In this document: piece by piece, positions 9,586 to 19,422 of the stretch
How the letters are laid out: every line of letters starts with the position of its first letter
How positions within the stretch are numbered: position 1 is the stretch's first letter
DNA from: Bacteroidota bacterium
Lineage (GTDB): Bacteria > Bacteroidota > Bacteroidia > B-17B0 > B-17BO
DNA: 62,993 bases
Direction of reading: 5' to 3'
Assembly: GCA_025356715.1 (NCBI GenBank)
Contig: JANXRU010000070.1
Location: forward strand, 1-62,993
Program-made: the position numbers and the translations under genes
The notes under the pieces: generated by a model
What the model saw: the letters and a program-made list of their open reading frames with translations, nothing else
What the model was told of the DNA's origin: nothing
Database searches by the model: none

Positions 9586-10263
9586 ATGACACCAAAATTA
9601 TACATAGTTCCCACACCTATTGGTAATTTAGAAGATATGACTTTTAGAGCAATTACGGTTTTAAAATCGGTAGATTTGATATTAGCAGAAGACACGCGTA
9701 ACACTATCCATTTATTAAGACATTTTCAAATTGAAAAGCCTTTGCGCTCTTATCATGCGCATAACGAACATAAAACGGTTGAACACATAGTTGAATTAAT
9801 TAATTCAAACAAATCAGTGGCTTTAGTTTCTGATGCTGGTACACCTGCTATTTCTGATCCTGGCTTTTTATTGGTGCGTGAGTGTATTAAACAAAACGTA
9901 GCTGTAGAAACATTACCTGGCGCTACTGCCTTTGTTCCTGCATTAGTCAATAGTGGCTTACCTTGTGATAGTTTTGTGTTTTACGGATTTTTGCCACAAA
10001 AAAAAGGACGACACACCAAATTACTTTCATTGAAAGAAGAAACACGTACCATGATTTTTTACGAATCCCCTTTTCGTTTAGTGAAATTATTAGAGGAATT
10101 TAAAGAATATTTAAGTGGTGATAGACAAGTTTCTGTATCACGAGAATTATCAAAGCTATTTGAAGAAACAGCGAGAGGCACGGTTGATGAGCTTATTACA
10201 CACTTTACAGCAAAAACAGTCAAAGGCGAAATCGTGGTTGTATTAGCGGGAAAAGAGGAATAG
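9586..10263 (+). CDS. rsmI: 16S rRNA (cytidine1402-2'-O)-methyltransferase
   Basis: The 225-residue protein matches the RsmI branch of the tetrapyrrole methylase fold: the N-terminal VPTPIGNLEDMTFRA, the AEDTRNT segment, the SDAGTPAISDPG loop and the YESPFRL motif are all present. The family uses S-adenosylmethionine to methylate the 2'-OH of C1402 in the ribosomal decoding centre. The length is usual for the short form. It follows the copper monooxygenase gene after 23 bases and may share its transcript. Confidence 0.95.
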   Translation: MTPKLYIVPTPIGNLEDMTFRAITVLKSVDLILAEDTRNTIHLLRHFQIEKPLRSYHAHNEHKTVEHIVELINSNKSVALVSDAGTPAISDPGFLLVRECIKQNVAVETLPGATAFVPALVNSGLPCDSFVFYGFLPQKKGRHTKLLSLKEETRTMIFYESPFRLVKLLEEFKEYLSGDRQVSVSRELSKLFEETARGTVDELITHFTAKTVKGEIVVVLAGKEE

Positions 10264-10426
10264 AGAATTTATTTGGTTAAACTACTATAGATTTTTTTAG
10301 AACTAATTTTAAACACAGAGAAAAAAATAGGTTTCTGAGTTCCACAGAATTTTTAAAAATAGGCCTCTGCGTACCTTATTTTGCTCTGAAACTTCTTGAT
10401 GAGTCTTAATTTTGTATATAGTGTCG

Positions 10427-10774
10427 TTATAAATTCGTATCCATTTTTTTGTAATGCAATAAGAAAAATATGATGAACAATATTGAATAAAAAATATTGA
10501 AGTAGAATCTGAATTCATATAACTCTAAGAACATAAAAGTGATAACGCGGATACAAAACATGATGATGAATAATTGCACACCCCATTGCTTCATATGCCA
10601 AATCCCAATCATAGATACAAACTGAAGAGTTATAATAATACCTAAAATCATAGGCACAAAATCTCCCATTTTTTTTATTGATGGCGTAAACAACATTGGA
10701 AATGCCAGTAATATAAATATAATAGCAAGGACGCTTGTGATTGAAATTATTTTTGGTCGAGTTACTTGTGCCAT
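10427..10774 (-). CDS. Small four-helix membrane protein of unknown function
   Basis: The 115-residue protein has four predicted membrane segments with short loops, beginning around residue 10, and a basic C-terminus. I do not recognise a family. It starts one base after the end of the MacB-type permease gene on the same strand, so the two are probably one transcript and the protein may be an accessory to that permease; this is inference from position only. The 163 bases between its end and rsmI hold no gene or clear hairpin. Confidence 0.7.
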   Translation of the reverse strand: MAQVTRPKIISITSVLAIIFILLAFPMLFTPSIKKMGDFVPMILGIIITLQFVSMIGIWHMKQWGVQLFIIMFCIRVITFMFLELYEFRFYFNIFYSILFIIFFLLHYKKMDTNL

Positions 10775-10775
10775 T

Positions 10776-12020
10776 TTAATTACTTCGTATTGCTTCTACA
10801 GGATCTAATTGGGAGGCGCCATAAGCAGGAATAAACCCACTAATAATGCCTATTAAAACAGAAATGGTTAATCCCAAAATAATGTTTGATCGCGTTAATG
10901 ATATTTCCATGTCAATAACACTACTAGCTCCCAATGTGAGAAAGTAAATTAAGACAAGCCCTATAACACCACCTATGAGAGATAAAAACACAGCTTCAAA
11001 TAAAAATTGTGAAAGTATAAAATAATTTTTAGCCCCTAACGATTTTTGAATTCCGATAATGTTTGTTCGTTCCCGAACTGATACAAACATAATATTAGCA
11101 ATACCAAACCCTCCAACTAAAATGGAAAAACCCCCAATAATAGCGCCAGCAATGCCAACAATATCAAACAGTCCATCAAAATTTTTACTTAATAAGTTAG
11201 TTTCATTCAGTGCAAAATCGTCATCTGCTAAGGGCTTTAGCCCTCTAATACTTCTCATAATCCCCGTTAGTTCATCTTTGAGTTGGGCATTGGTTACGCC
11301 AGATTTTGCTTTTACAGCAATAAATGGGTCACTGTTCTCAGACTTCACATCCATCATTAACCTTGCAAAATTGTATGGAATAACAGCTTGATTATCCATG
11401 GTATTGCCTAATAAACTTTCTCCCTCTTTTTTAAATAAACCTATCACTTTACAATTTCTTCCTGCAACCTTTACAGATTTCCCTATAGGATATTGATTAT
11501 TAGGAAATAGACCTTCTGCTAAATTAGCGCCCAGAATAACTACGTTATATCCAGCATCTGCCTCAATTTCGGTAAAATAGCGTCCATCTGAAATGTCAAA
11601 TGCCTTTACCTTACCATAACCATAAGACCAACCTGATACGACGGCGTTTTCAATGGTGTTATTTTGTTGTTTGATGGTTTTTCTTGCCGCTATTCTAAAA
11701 CCAATCGCTTCAGCACTTTTCGCTTTTCGGTATACCTCCGCTAGTTCTTTATAAGCAGGAACAGGGCGATTCATGTATTTCCACCAAGGATAATTTGGAC
11801 CAAAAGTCCAAGGCCACTTCATGACGAAAACTACATTATCACCTAAACTTTGCACGCTCCCTCGAATATTACGTTCTAAGCTATCTACCACTGTAAATAC
11901 GGTAATGATGGCAAAAATACCAATCGTAATACCTAATAAACTCAAAAAAGTTCTTAGTTTATTAGATACCAAGGCTTGCCATGCAAATACAATACTTTCT
12001 TTTAAAAGGGTAAATACCAT
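10776..12020 (-). CDS. MacB/FtsX-family ABC transporter permease
   Basis: The 414-residue protein has the standard layout: an N-terminal membrane helix at about 20-42 (LLGITIGIFAIITVF), a large periplasmic MacB core (about 45-270), then three helices of the FtsX domain with the conserved IGIQKSLGA loop and a C-terminal PVEAIR. Such permeases work with a separate ATPase in lipoprotein handling, efflux or mechanotransmission. No ATPase or periplasmic adaptor gene is adjacent, so the partner must be encoded elsewhere. It leads a two-gene unit with the small membrane protein. Confidence 0.92.
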   Translation of the reverse strand: MVFTLLKESIVFAWQALVSNKLRTFLSLLGITIGIFAIITVFTVVDSLERNIRGSVQSLGDNVVFVMKWPWTFGPNYPWWKYMNRPVPAYKELAEVYRKAKSAEAIGFRIAARKTIKQQNNTIENAVVSGWSYGYGKVKAFDISDGRYFTEIEADAGYNVVILGANLAEGLFPNNQYPIGKSVKVAGRNCKVIGLFKKEGESLLGNTMDNQAVIPYNFARLMMDVKSENSDPFIAVKAKSGVTNAQLKDELTGIMRSIRGLKPLADDDFALNETNLLSKNFDGLFDIVGIAGAIIGGFSILVGGFGIANIMFVSVRERTNIIGIQKSLGAKNYFILSQFLFEAVFLSLIGGVIGLVLIYFLTLGASSVIDMEISLTRSNIILGLTISVLIGIISGFIPAYGASQLDPVEAIRSN

Positions 12021-12342
12021 ACCGTAAATATAATTTTAATTAAATCAGGTTTTTAATTTTTTGTGCTAACGGTATTAATTGGTTATAAGTGATGAATGAT
12101 AAGTGATGAGTTATAAATTGTGAGTTGGAGCATTGGAATAGACGAAATGTGGTTTTGTATTTGCATGAGGTTACCGACTTCTCTATAACTGATATGGTCC
12201 CGTCACTCCGCACTTGTTTCAGGGCTTTGTGACATATTGAATCATCCCAATAGTTATTTGGACCACATGATTTTGACATTTTAACACTTTGCTCTACAAA
12301 TTTAATTAGCTAAGCGTTATCCAAATTGGGTTAAGAAATTGA
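12021..12342. other. Gene-free spacer with degenerate 7-base repeats
   Basis: This 322-base gap between the permease gene and holB holds no convincing gene. An open frame of 79 codons exists at 12040-12279 but has no domain, signal peptide or sensible composition. At 12090-12124 there is a short run with 7-base spacing: TGATGAA, TGATAAG, TGATGAG, TTATAAA, TTGTGAG. No strong terminator was seen. Confidence 0.5.
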
Positions 12343-13467
12343 TTAAGCGGGTATATTCAGTAACTCATTTACCTTCATCGTTAAATCCATAAATAATATT
12401 TTAGGATTAGCGTTACGTTCTACATGATAATAAGCTGAATTAAATTCTTCTAATAATTTCTCGTAATTGCGTTGATGGATAAAACGAGCGAATTTAGTGA
12501 TGAATTCTTTTTCTTCGCCCGAATGCCTCACTAAATCAACACTTCCAAAGTTTAGCATGAGGCAATCTCTAAATATTTCTAAACCATAGTGTAAAAATTG
12601 TTTTTGTTTTTCTCTGCCAGTTCTGGCATTTTCATCAACCCACAAAACAGCTTTCGAAGCATCAAATTTCAATGCTATTAACATAAATGTTCTGAAGTTT
12701 TGTAAATACGCCGATCCTCCATCTGTATGTTGAAGTAATAATTGCGCCTCTCTATAACTACCATCACTTAGCATTGCTGCTTGCTTAGCTGCTTGTGGCT
12801 GACAATCAAATTCTGTTAGTAATGCTTTTGAAATATCTTCAGTGTCTATTTTATAAAACGGAATTTGTTGCACCCTTGAAATAATAGTAGCTAACAACTG
12901 CTCAGGATGATTACACACCAATAAAAACAACGTTTGTTCAGGCGGCTCTTCTAGTATTTTTAATAATTTATTAGCAGACGATGCATTCATTTTTTCGGGC
13001 TGCCAAATCACCATAATTTTATAACCGCCTTCATAACTGGTGTATGATAATTTTTTTAAAACATCATTCGCTTCATCTGTTGGGATAATCGGCTGTTTGT
13101 TTTCGGCATCCAAGCTATTAAACCAATCATGAACGGTTGCGTAAGGTGTTTCTAAAAACAACTCTCTGAATTCAGTCAACAAATCATTACTCGTTCTTAC
13201 GGATTTACTAACCGGAATAGGAAACACTAAGTGTAAATCAGGATGGATGAGTTTACTTGTTTTTAGGCAAGATGGACAAACACCACAAGAATCACCTTCT
13301 TGTTTGTTTTTACAAAAAAGATATTGTACAAAAGCAAAAGCAGCTGGTAAATTTCCACTGCCTTCTGGCCCTGTAAACATCAATGCATGCGGGACTCTAT
13401 CGTCCTGCAACATATTTAGTAACCGTGTTTTGGTGGCTTGTTGCCCTACAATAGTTTTAAAAAGCAT
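12343..13467 (-). CDS. holB: DNA polymerase III subunit delta'
   Basis: The 374-residue protein is a clamp-loader AAA+ subunit. The N-terminal motif reads MFTGPEGSGN, with asparagine where an active Walker A has lysine, as expected for delta', which does not hydrolyse ATP. A zinc-knuckle pattern (CGVCPSCLKT) follows, then the SANKLLKILEEPP and SRVQ segments typical of delta' and gamma/tau. Together with delta and tau it loads the sliding clamp. It is divergent from nadD with a 71-base gap. Confidence 0.93.
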   Translation of the reverse strand: MLFKTIVGQQATKTRLLNMLQDDRVPHALMFTGPEGSGNLPAAFAFVQYLFCKNKQEGDSCGVCPSCLKTSKLIHPDLHLVFPIPVSKSVRTSNDLLTEFRELFLETPYATVHDWFNSLDAENKQPIIPTDEANDVLKKLSYTSYEGGYKIMVIWQPEKMNASSANKLLKILEEPPEQTLFLLVCNHPEQLLATIISRVQQIPFYKIDTEDISKALLTEFDCQPQAAKQAAMLSDGSYREAQLLLQHTDGGSAYLQNFRTFMLIALKFDASKAVLWVDENARTGREKQKQFLHYGLEIFRDCLMLNFGSVDLVRHSGEEKEFITKFARFIHQRNYEKLLEEFNSAYYHVERNANPKILFMDLTMKVNELLNIPA

Positions 13468-13538
13468 TGCTTAAAATTACTATTATTTTTTTTGACAACC
13501 GTATAATCAAATATAAAAATGATGATTAACTTTACCTT

Positions 13539-14114
13539 ATGCATATTGGTTTATTTTTTGGATCGTTTAATCCTATCCACGTTGGCCACACCGTGTTAGC
13601 TAACTATATGGCTTCGTTTACAGATTTGGAGCAGGTATGGTTTGTTGTTTCGCCACACAATCCCTTAAAAGAAAAAGCGTCTTTATTAAATCAAAATCAA
13701 CGATTACACATGGTAAATTTAGCAATAGAAGACAGCCCCTCGTTTAAAAGTTCAAACATTGAATTTGGATTATCTCAGCCATCCTATACGGTTAATACCT
13801 TAGCGCATTTGAAAGAAAAATATCCTCAACACACTTTTTCGTTAATTATAGGAGAAGATAATTTACAATCATTTACTAAGTGGAAAAATTACGAAGAGAT
13901 TTTAAAAAACCATTTCATTTATGTGTATCCTCGCCCTAATTGTGACTCTTCGGCGTTTAAATCACATCCAAATATTGTTTTTACAGAAGCGCCTTTAATG
14001 GATATTTCATCTACATTTATCAGAGAATCAATAAAGAACAAAAAAAATATTTCTAATTTTCTTACTCAAAAAGTATGGGAATACTGCGATGAGATGAGTT
14101 TCTACAAAAAATAA
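13539..14114 (+). CDS. nadD: Nicotinate-nucleotide adenylyltransferase
   Basis: The 191-residue protein has the nucleotidyltransferase signature FGSFNPIHVGH near the N-terminus and the C-terminal ISSTFIRE motif of NadD. It transfers AMP to nicotinate mononucleotide in NAD synthesis, the same pathway as nadB at 51268-52827, which lies far away and is not co-transcribed. A TAACTTTA element lies about five bases before the ATG and may be a -7 box. Confidence 0.95.
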   Translation: MHIGLFFGSFNPIHVGHTVLANYMASFTDLEQVWFVVSPHNPLKEKASLLNQNQRLHMVNLAIEDSPSFKSSNIEFGLSQPSYTVNTLAHLKEKYPQHTFSLIIGEDNLQSFTKWKNYEEILKNHFIYVYPRPNCDSSAFKSHPNIVFTEAPLMDISSTFIRESIKNKKNISNFLTQKVWEYCDEMSFYKK

Positions 14115-14371
14115 ACAGATTGTTTTTTACAAAAAATAAGAATCCAATTTTCATAAAATATTTTCAATACAAATAAAGTAAATAAACAATTACGTTCTAT
14201 TATTCTTGTAGAAGGCCAACTTTGCTGCTTTTTTGGCTAAATTGTTTTTCGATTTAATTTTCCGTAAATCCTAAATCTGTTTAAGAATCCAATTTTAGAA
14301 TGATATGTAAGTTATTTTAAAGATTTTGTTTCTGAAATTCGTAAAACCTAACCAAATTAAAACAACTAAAA
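14115..14371. other. Intergenic leader of the secreted-protein cluster
   Basis: This 257-base AT-rich gap precedes the first T9SS protein of the cluster. A weak inverted repeat (GGCCAA near 14213 with TTGGCT near 14233) might end the nadD transcript. No promoter box could be chosen with confidence, and no gene is present. Confidence 0.3.
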
Positions 14372-16342
14372 ATGAAAAAACAACTATTAGCCATTGCGTT
14401 ACTTATTGCAAGTATATCAAACGCGCAAACGTGGAGTCAAAACTTCACATCAGCAACTCCTCCAGGTCTTCCTGCTTTATGGCTGCAGAACAATGTGGAT
14501 GCTCTTACAACTTATTCCGCTTTAGCATCCTATAGTTTTACAACCAAAGCGTGGGTTACTCGCGATTTTTCTGCTTCTACAAGCACGCTAGTGTCAACTC
14601 ACGGTAAAGTGGCTGTAAGCACATCCTATTACACACCTGCTGGTATAGCAAATGATTGGTTGATAACACCTTCGTTTACAGTGCCTGCTAATGCTATTCT
14701 TAATTGGGATGCATTAGCGCCTGATGCAACATATCCTGATGGATATTTAGTGAAAATTTCTACAACTGGAACAACAACGGCAAATTTCGCTACAACGTTG
14801 TTAACAGTTCCTTCAGAAAATAGCGCTGATTGGAACAACAGAACAATTAATTTAAATACTTATGCAGGACAAACAGTTCGCATCGCATTTGTAAACAATT
14901 CAAATGACATGGATTTGTTATTCTTAGATAATGTGTCGGTATTAGTTCCCGTAGCTAATGATTTAAAAATTACGTCTATTGCACCTACAGGTCAAGCTGT
15001 TTGGGGGGCAGTAAGTTCTAATAAATCAATTACTGGGTCAGTAGTTAATAACGGACTTTCAACAATAACGACTTTTACAGCTAAATACAGTGATGGTGTA
15101 ATAAATGCATCAAGTGTAATTACAGGATTAAATTTATCTTATGGCCAAACGGCTCCATTCACCATTACAACTCCGTACACTATTTCTTCAGCCTCCGCTA
15201 AAAACCTAAAAGTATGGGTAGATGCAACTGGAGATGTTACTCACACAAATGATACGTTGGCTACATCAATAAATGGGTATTCTTTTTTGCCAAATCATAA
15301 AGTGGTATTTGAAGAAGGAACTGGAACATGGTGTGGATGGTGTGTAAGAGGCGCTGTTTATATGGATTCAATGAATAATGTTCATCCGACAACTACAGTA
15401 TTAATTGCTGCACATAATGGAGATCCAATGACTGACGCTACTTACGATGCAGGTATTGGCACATTGATTTCTGGTTATCCAACTGCATTAACGGATAGAA
15501 AAATTAATATTGGAGATCCGAGTGATATGTTTGTTCAATATGGTGCTCACATCAACGACTTTGGTTTAGCTGATTTAGCAATGACTCCAGTGTATAATCC
15601 AACTACTAGATTAGCTTCAATTACTGTAACTACTAAAGTTTCGTCTACATTCCCAAATAATACAACTGCTAATGATTATCGTTTAGCTGTTGTGTTTACT
15701 GAAAATAATGTTACCGGAACTACTACTGCGTATGATCAACACAATTATTATCAAGGTGGTGGTAGTGGTGTTATGACTGGAGCAGGCCATCATTTTAGTA
15801 CTGAGCCAAATCCAGTTGTAGCTGCAAATATGAAATATGATTTTGTAGCTCGTACCATTGTTGGTGGGTTTACTGGACTTGCAAATAGTTTACCTAGTGC
15901 TTTAGTTGCTGGAACAACATATACAAGTAATGCATTCAATTATACAGTTCCTGCAGCCTATAACGCTAATAACATGAAAGTTCACGCGTTATTGATTGAT
16001 GCTAAAAACAACATTATTTATAATGCTAACACAAATAATTTAATTTCAATAACTACCGGAATTGCTTCTACAGATGCGCCAGTTAATATGGAGTTTTCGC
16101 TTTATCCAAATCCAGCGTCTACATCTGTAAATATTGATTTAAATATGGAAGCATCAGAATCTGTATTAATTAATGTTTATAATGCATTTGGTTCATTAGT
16201 GCATTCAGAAACAAAAACTAACATGCCAATTGGAGCAAATAAGCTAGCATTAAATACTGAATCTTATGCAAACGGTATTTATAATGTTACTCTTTCAACA
16301 AAACAAGGGTTTGTTACTAAAAAATTAACAATTACAAAGTAA
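14372..16342 (+). CDS. Omp28-like secreted protein with thioredoxin-type CGWC motif and T9SS type A signal (paralogue 1)
   Basis: The 656-residue protein has a signal peptide (1-18), a choice-of-anchor J (cleaved adhesin-like) beta domain (about 20-195), a linker domain (about 200-300), an Omp28-related region starting at VVFEEGTGTWCGWC with the redox-type pair Cys321/Cys324, and a T9SS type A sorting domain over the last 75 residues (YPNP ... GIYNV ... KKLTI). It should be exported by T9SS and held at or released from the cell surface. The CxxC suggests thiol-disulfide chemistry outside the cell, but no substrate is known. It is closely related to the gene at 17385-19349. Confidence 0.85.
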   Translation: MKKQLLAIALLIASISNAQTWSQNFTSATPPGLPALWLQNNVDALTTYSALASYSFTTKAWVTRDFSASTSTLVSTHGKVAVSTSYYTPAGIANDWLITPSFTVPANAILNWDALAPDATYPDGYLVKISTTGTTTANFATTLLTVPSENSADWNNRTINLNTYAGQTVRIAFVNNSNDMDLLFLDNVSVLVPVANDLKITSIAPTGQAVWGAVSSNKSITGSVVNNGLSTITTFTAKYSDGVINASSVITGLNLSYGQTAPFTITTPYTISSASAKNLKVWVDATGDVTHTNDTLATSINGYSFLPNHKVVFEEGTGTWCGWCVRGAVYMDSMNNVHPTTTVLIAAHNGDPMTDATYDAGIGTLISGYPTALTDRKINIGDPSDMFVQYGAHINDFGLADLAMTPVYNPTTRLASITVTTKVSSTFPNNTTANDYRLAVVFTENNVTGTTTAYDQHNYYQGGGSGVMTGAGHHFSTEPNPVVAANMKYDFVARTIVGGFTGLANSLPSALVAGTTYTSNAFNYTVPAAYNANNMKVHALLIDAKNNIIYNANTNNLISITTGIASTDAPVNMEFSLYPNPASTSVNIDLNMEASESVLINVYNAFGSLVHSETKTNMPIGANKLALNTESYANGIYNVTLSTKQGFVTKKLTITK

Positions 16343-16361
16343 GATTTTTAGTAAAAAATTA

Positions 16362-16400
16362 CGCAAAAGCTCTGCCATTTGGTGGGGCTTTTGTTGATTT
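16362..16400 (+). terminator. Hairpin after Omp28-like gene 1
   Basis: Arms CAAAAGCTC (from 16364) and GGGCTTTTG (to 16393) pair with one G-T wobble around a short loop, followed by a T-rich stretch. It lies 20 bases after the stop codon. Confidence 0.65.
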
Positions 16401-16520
16401 TAAAGGGTTGTAGAGGCAAAATAGGAATACTATTTTTATTTAAATCAAATTAGGTTTTTAGGGTTTACTTTCCCAAATTTGTAATAGTAATTATTTAATA
16501 ATCAGATAACATCAACTATT

Positions 16521-17360
16521 ATGAAAAAATTTATACTCCTTGCTTCTACCTTATTTATAGGTTCCGTTGGGTTAATGGCTCAAGTTTCCCCTTACTCGTC
16601 TTTATTAGTAACAAATGTTTCTAATGGGAACAGTGTTATTACAGATCAAATGATTATTTATGCGACTGTTCCAGGAACCATCGCTGCGGGAGCGACCCCA
16701 AGTCTTGCAACAAATCAAATTGATATTAATATCAGAAACATAAGCACAAGCACAAAAACGTATAAAATGCGTATGTATTACGATTTAAGACACGCTGTAG
16801 CTCTTGGCGACTCTTCAAGCCCTTATTTCTGTTTTGGCGGACAGTGTTATCAGCCTAACACAATGTTATCTGCAAAAATCGAAACATTAACAGCCAACCA
16901 AGATGCGGCTACTTCGGCAACAGTTACTCCTAACCCAGGAACTGGCCACCCTATTAGTGTTCATTATGATGAAGCATCTATAGCGGGAGCGTCAAGTATT
17001 AGATATAAGATTTATGATATTGCTAACCCTTCTGGAGATTTTATGTCGTTTACTGTAAAATATAATGATGCAGTATCTATCAAAAATAACACGTCTATTT
17101 TCTCTTATATTTCTGATGTATTCCCAAATCCATCAAGCACAAGAGCTTCTTTGGTTGTAAATGCACAATCAGATTTAAATAATGTAACAGTTTCAATTAC
17201 AAATACGTTAGGCTCTGTTGTTTCTTCAAAAAATGTAGAATTATATTTAGGCAAAAACACGGTTTCTTTAGAAGTGGATGCGTTGTCTTCAGGTATTTAT
17301 TTCGCGACCATTTCTTCCGGAAATTACAAAACAGTTAAAAAGTTCACAATCAATAAATAA
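16521..17360 (+). CDS. Small secreted protein with T9SS type A sorting domain
   Basis: The 279-residue protein begins with a signal peptide (MKKFILLASTLFIGSVGLMA) and ends with a type A sorting domain: YISDVFPNPSS, a central strand, then SSGIYFATI and VKKFTINK. The region between (about 22-195) looks like a beta-rich domain with one cysteine pair (CFGGQC) and matches no family I recognise. It sits between the two Omp28-like paralogues, 24 bases before the second, and could share its transcript. Confidence 0.8.
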   Translation: MKKFILLASTLFIGSVGLMAQVSPYSSLLVTNVSNGNSVITDQMIIYATVPGTIAAGATPSLATNQIDINIRNISTSTKTYKMRMYYDLRHAVALGDSSSPYFCFGGQCYQPNTMLSAKIETLTANQDAATSATVTPNPGTGHPISVHYDEASIAGASSIRYKIYDIANPSGDFMSFTVKYNDAVSIKNNTSIFSYISDVFPNPSSTRASLVVNAQSDLNNVTVSITNTLGSVVSSKNVELYLGKNTVSLEVDALSSGIYFATISSGNYKTVKKFTINK

Positions 17361-17384
17361 TAACTAACACAAAAAACAAATAAC

Positions 17385-19349
17385 ATGAAAAAACAATTAC
17401 TAGCCATAGCAGTTTTAACTGCCGGCATCGCAAGTGCTCAGACATTTAGCGAAAATTTTTCTTCAACAACGGCTCCTGGCTTACCAGCAACTTGGTTGCA
17501 AAATAACGTTGATGGAAATACGGTTGCGGCCTCTGCAACTTTCAGTTTTGGTACTAATGCATGGGTAAGCCGTAATTATTCTGCATCAACAGACCCTGCT
17601 ACTGCTGCACATGGCAAATTAGTAGTAAGTACTTCTTGGTATACACCTGCAGGTATAGCGAACGATTGGTTAATTACTCCTTCTTTTGTTGTTCCTGCCA
17701 ACGGCGTATTAGCTTGGGACGCAATTGCTACGGATGCTGGTTTTCCTGACGGGTATGTTGTTGCTATTTCTACAACAGGTACCACTACTGCAAGTTTTAC
17801 AAATACATTGTTAACTGTAGCTGCTGAAAACCCTACATGGAACTCAAGAGCAATAAGCTTGAATACGTATGCTGGACAAACCGTTCGTATTGCATTTGTA
17901 AATAACTCAAATGATATGAATGTTTTACTTTTAGATAACATTTCATGTATCGTTCCTGCAGCTAATGATTTAAAAATCACCTCTATTGCACCAACAGGTC
18001 AAGCTGTTTGGGGGGCTAATGGGTCAACTAAATCAATAACAGGTACCGTAGTTAATAATGGTCTTTCTACAATTACATCATTTACAGCAAGGTATTCTGA
18101 TGGAACAGTTAACGCAAACAGTGTTATTACAGGATTAAATTTAGCTTATGGCCAATCGGCTCCTTTTACAATCACAACTCCTTATACTATTGCCTCTGCT
18201 TCTGCAAAAGCATTAAAAGTTTGGGTTGATGAAACTGGAGATGTTCTTCATACAAATGACACCTTAAATACAACAATTAATGGATATTCTTTTGTGCCAA
18301 CTCATAAAATTGTATTTGAAGAAGGTACAGGCACATGGTGTGGATGGTGTGTAAGAGGAGCTGTTTATATGGATTCTATGAATCACGTTAATCCAACTAC
18401 TACTGCATTAATAGCTGTTCATAATGGTGATCCAATGGTAGATGCTACTTATGATACAGGAATGGGAGCATTAATTTCTGGTTATCCAACTGCATTACAC
18501 GACCGAGTTATGACAGATGCACTTACAGATCCAAGTGAAATGTATACTGCTTATGCGGATCATATAGGTGATTTTGCATTAGCTTCTTTATCAATCAATC
18601 CAACTTATAATACTACAACTAGAGTAGCTACAATTAACGTATCTACAATGTTAGCTTCTAGTATGGCAAATAATACAGCATCTAGTGATTACCGTTTAGC
18701 AGTTGCGTTTACTGAAGATAATGTTAGAGGAACAACAACAGCTTATGATCAACACAATTATTATCAAGGAGGTGGTAGTGGTGTTATGACTGGAGCAGGC
18801 CATCATTTTAGTACTGAGCCAAACCCTGTTGTAGCTGCAAATATGAAATATGATTTTGTGGCTCGTACCATTGTTGGTGGTTTTAAAGGCTTAGCTAATA
18901 GCTTACCTAACTCATTAGTTGCTGGGACAACTTATACAAATACATTTACGTATACTATTCCTGCTGCGTATAACGCAGGAAACATGAAAGCTATTGCTTT
19001 ATTAATTGACGCAAAAAACAACATCATTTATAATGCTCAAACAACTACAATTACTCCAAGTACCTCAGGAATCAACACGTTTGAAGCTGCAAAAACAGAA
19101 GTAGCTGTTTATCCTAATCCAGCTAAAAACTTTGCAACTCTTGAAGTTAATTTAACTAAATCTGAAACGATTACAGTTAATGTATTAAGCGTAATGGGAC
19201 AAGTTGTATATACTCAAACATTTGTTAATGTACCCGCAGGAACTCAAACAATCGCTTTAAACAGCGAAAATTGGTCTAACGGTATTTATAACGTTAATGT
19301 TTCTACAAGTAACGGAAGTGTAAGCCGTAAATTAGAAATTATTAAGTAA
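17385..19349 (+). CDS. Omp28-like secreted protein with thioredoxin-type CGWC motif and T9SS type A signal (paralogue 2)
   Basis: This 654-residue protein is a close paralogue of the 14372-16342 product along its whole length: signal peptide, choice-of-anchor J domain (about 20-195), Omp28-like region with Cys319/Cys322 in GTWCGWC, and T9SS type A sorting domain. A 137-base segment (18744-18880) is nearly identical to 15731-15867 although flanking parts differ more. The pair probably arose by duplication with the small gene between them. Both keep the CxxC. Confidence 0.85.
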   Translation: MKKQLLAIAVLTAGIASAQTFSENFSSTTAPGLPATWLQNNVDGNTVAASATFSFGTNAWVSRNYSASTDPATAAHGKLVVSTSWYTPAGIANDWLITPSFVVPANGVLAWDAIATDAGFPDGYVVAISTTGTTTASFTNTLLTVAAENPTWNSRAISLNTYAGQTVRIAFVNNSNDMNVLLLDNISCIVPAANDLKITSIAPTGQAVWGANGSTKSITGTVVNNGLSTITSFTARYSDGTVNANSVITGLNLAYGQSAPFTITTPYTIASASAKALKVWVDETGDVLHTNDTLNTTINGYSFVPTHKIVFEEGTGTWCGWCVRGAVYMDSMNHVNPTTTALIAVHNGDPMVDATYDTGMGALISGYPTALHDRVMTDALTDPSEMYTAYADHIGDFALASLSINPTYNTTTRVATINVSTMLASSMANNTASSDYRLAVAFTEDNVRGTTTAYDQHNYYQGGGSGVMTGAGHHFSTEPNPVVAANMKYDFVARTIVGGFKGLANSLPNSLVAGTTYTNTFTYTIPAAYNAGNMKAIALLIDAKNNIIYNAQTTTITPSTSGINTFEAAKTEVAVYPNPAKNFATLEVNLTKSETITVNVLSVMGQVVYTQTFVNVPAGTQTIALNSENWSNGIYNVNVSTSNGSVSRKLEIIK

Positions 19350-19369
19350 TTTTAAGTAACACAATAATT

Positions 19370-19407
19370 ACAGAAGGTTGGTGTTTTATCAGCCTTCTGT
19401 TGTTTTA
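19370..19407 (+). terminator. Rho-independent terminator after Omp28-like gene 2
   Basis: Arms ACAGAAGGTTG (19370-19380) and CAGCCTTCTGT (19390-19400) pair over eleven positions with one wobble and run into TGTTTT. It lies inside a TTG-initiated extension of the next frame, which argues that the next gene starts at the ATG at 19423. Confidence 0.8.
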
Positions 19408-19422
19408 AACAAACACCAAGTC

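Noticed and set aside
12040..12279. 79-codon open frame on the minus strand
   Set aside because: No domain, signal or reasonable composition; it runs through periodic repeats in a gap between genes.
12343..13467. Loss of the Walker A lysine in holB as a sign of gene decay
   Set aside because: Delta' subunits often lack a working ATP site, so this is expected.
17576..17980. 134-codon open frame antisense to Omp28-like gene 2
   Set aside because: It lies wholly within a well-supported gene and is a by-product of its codon use.
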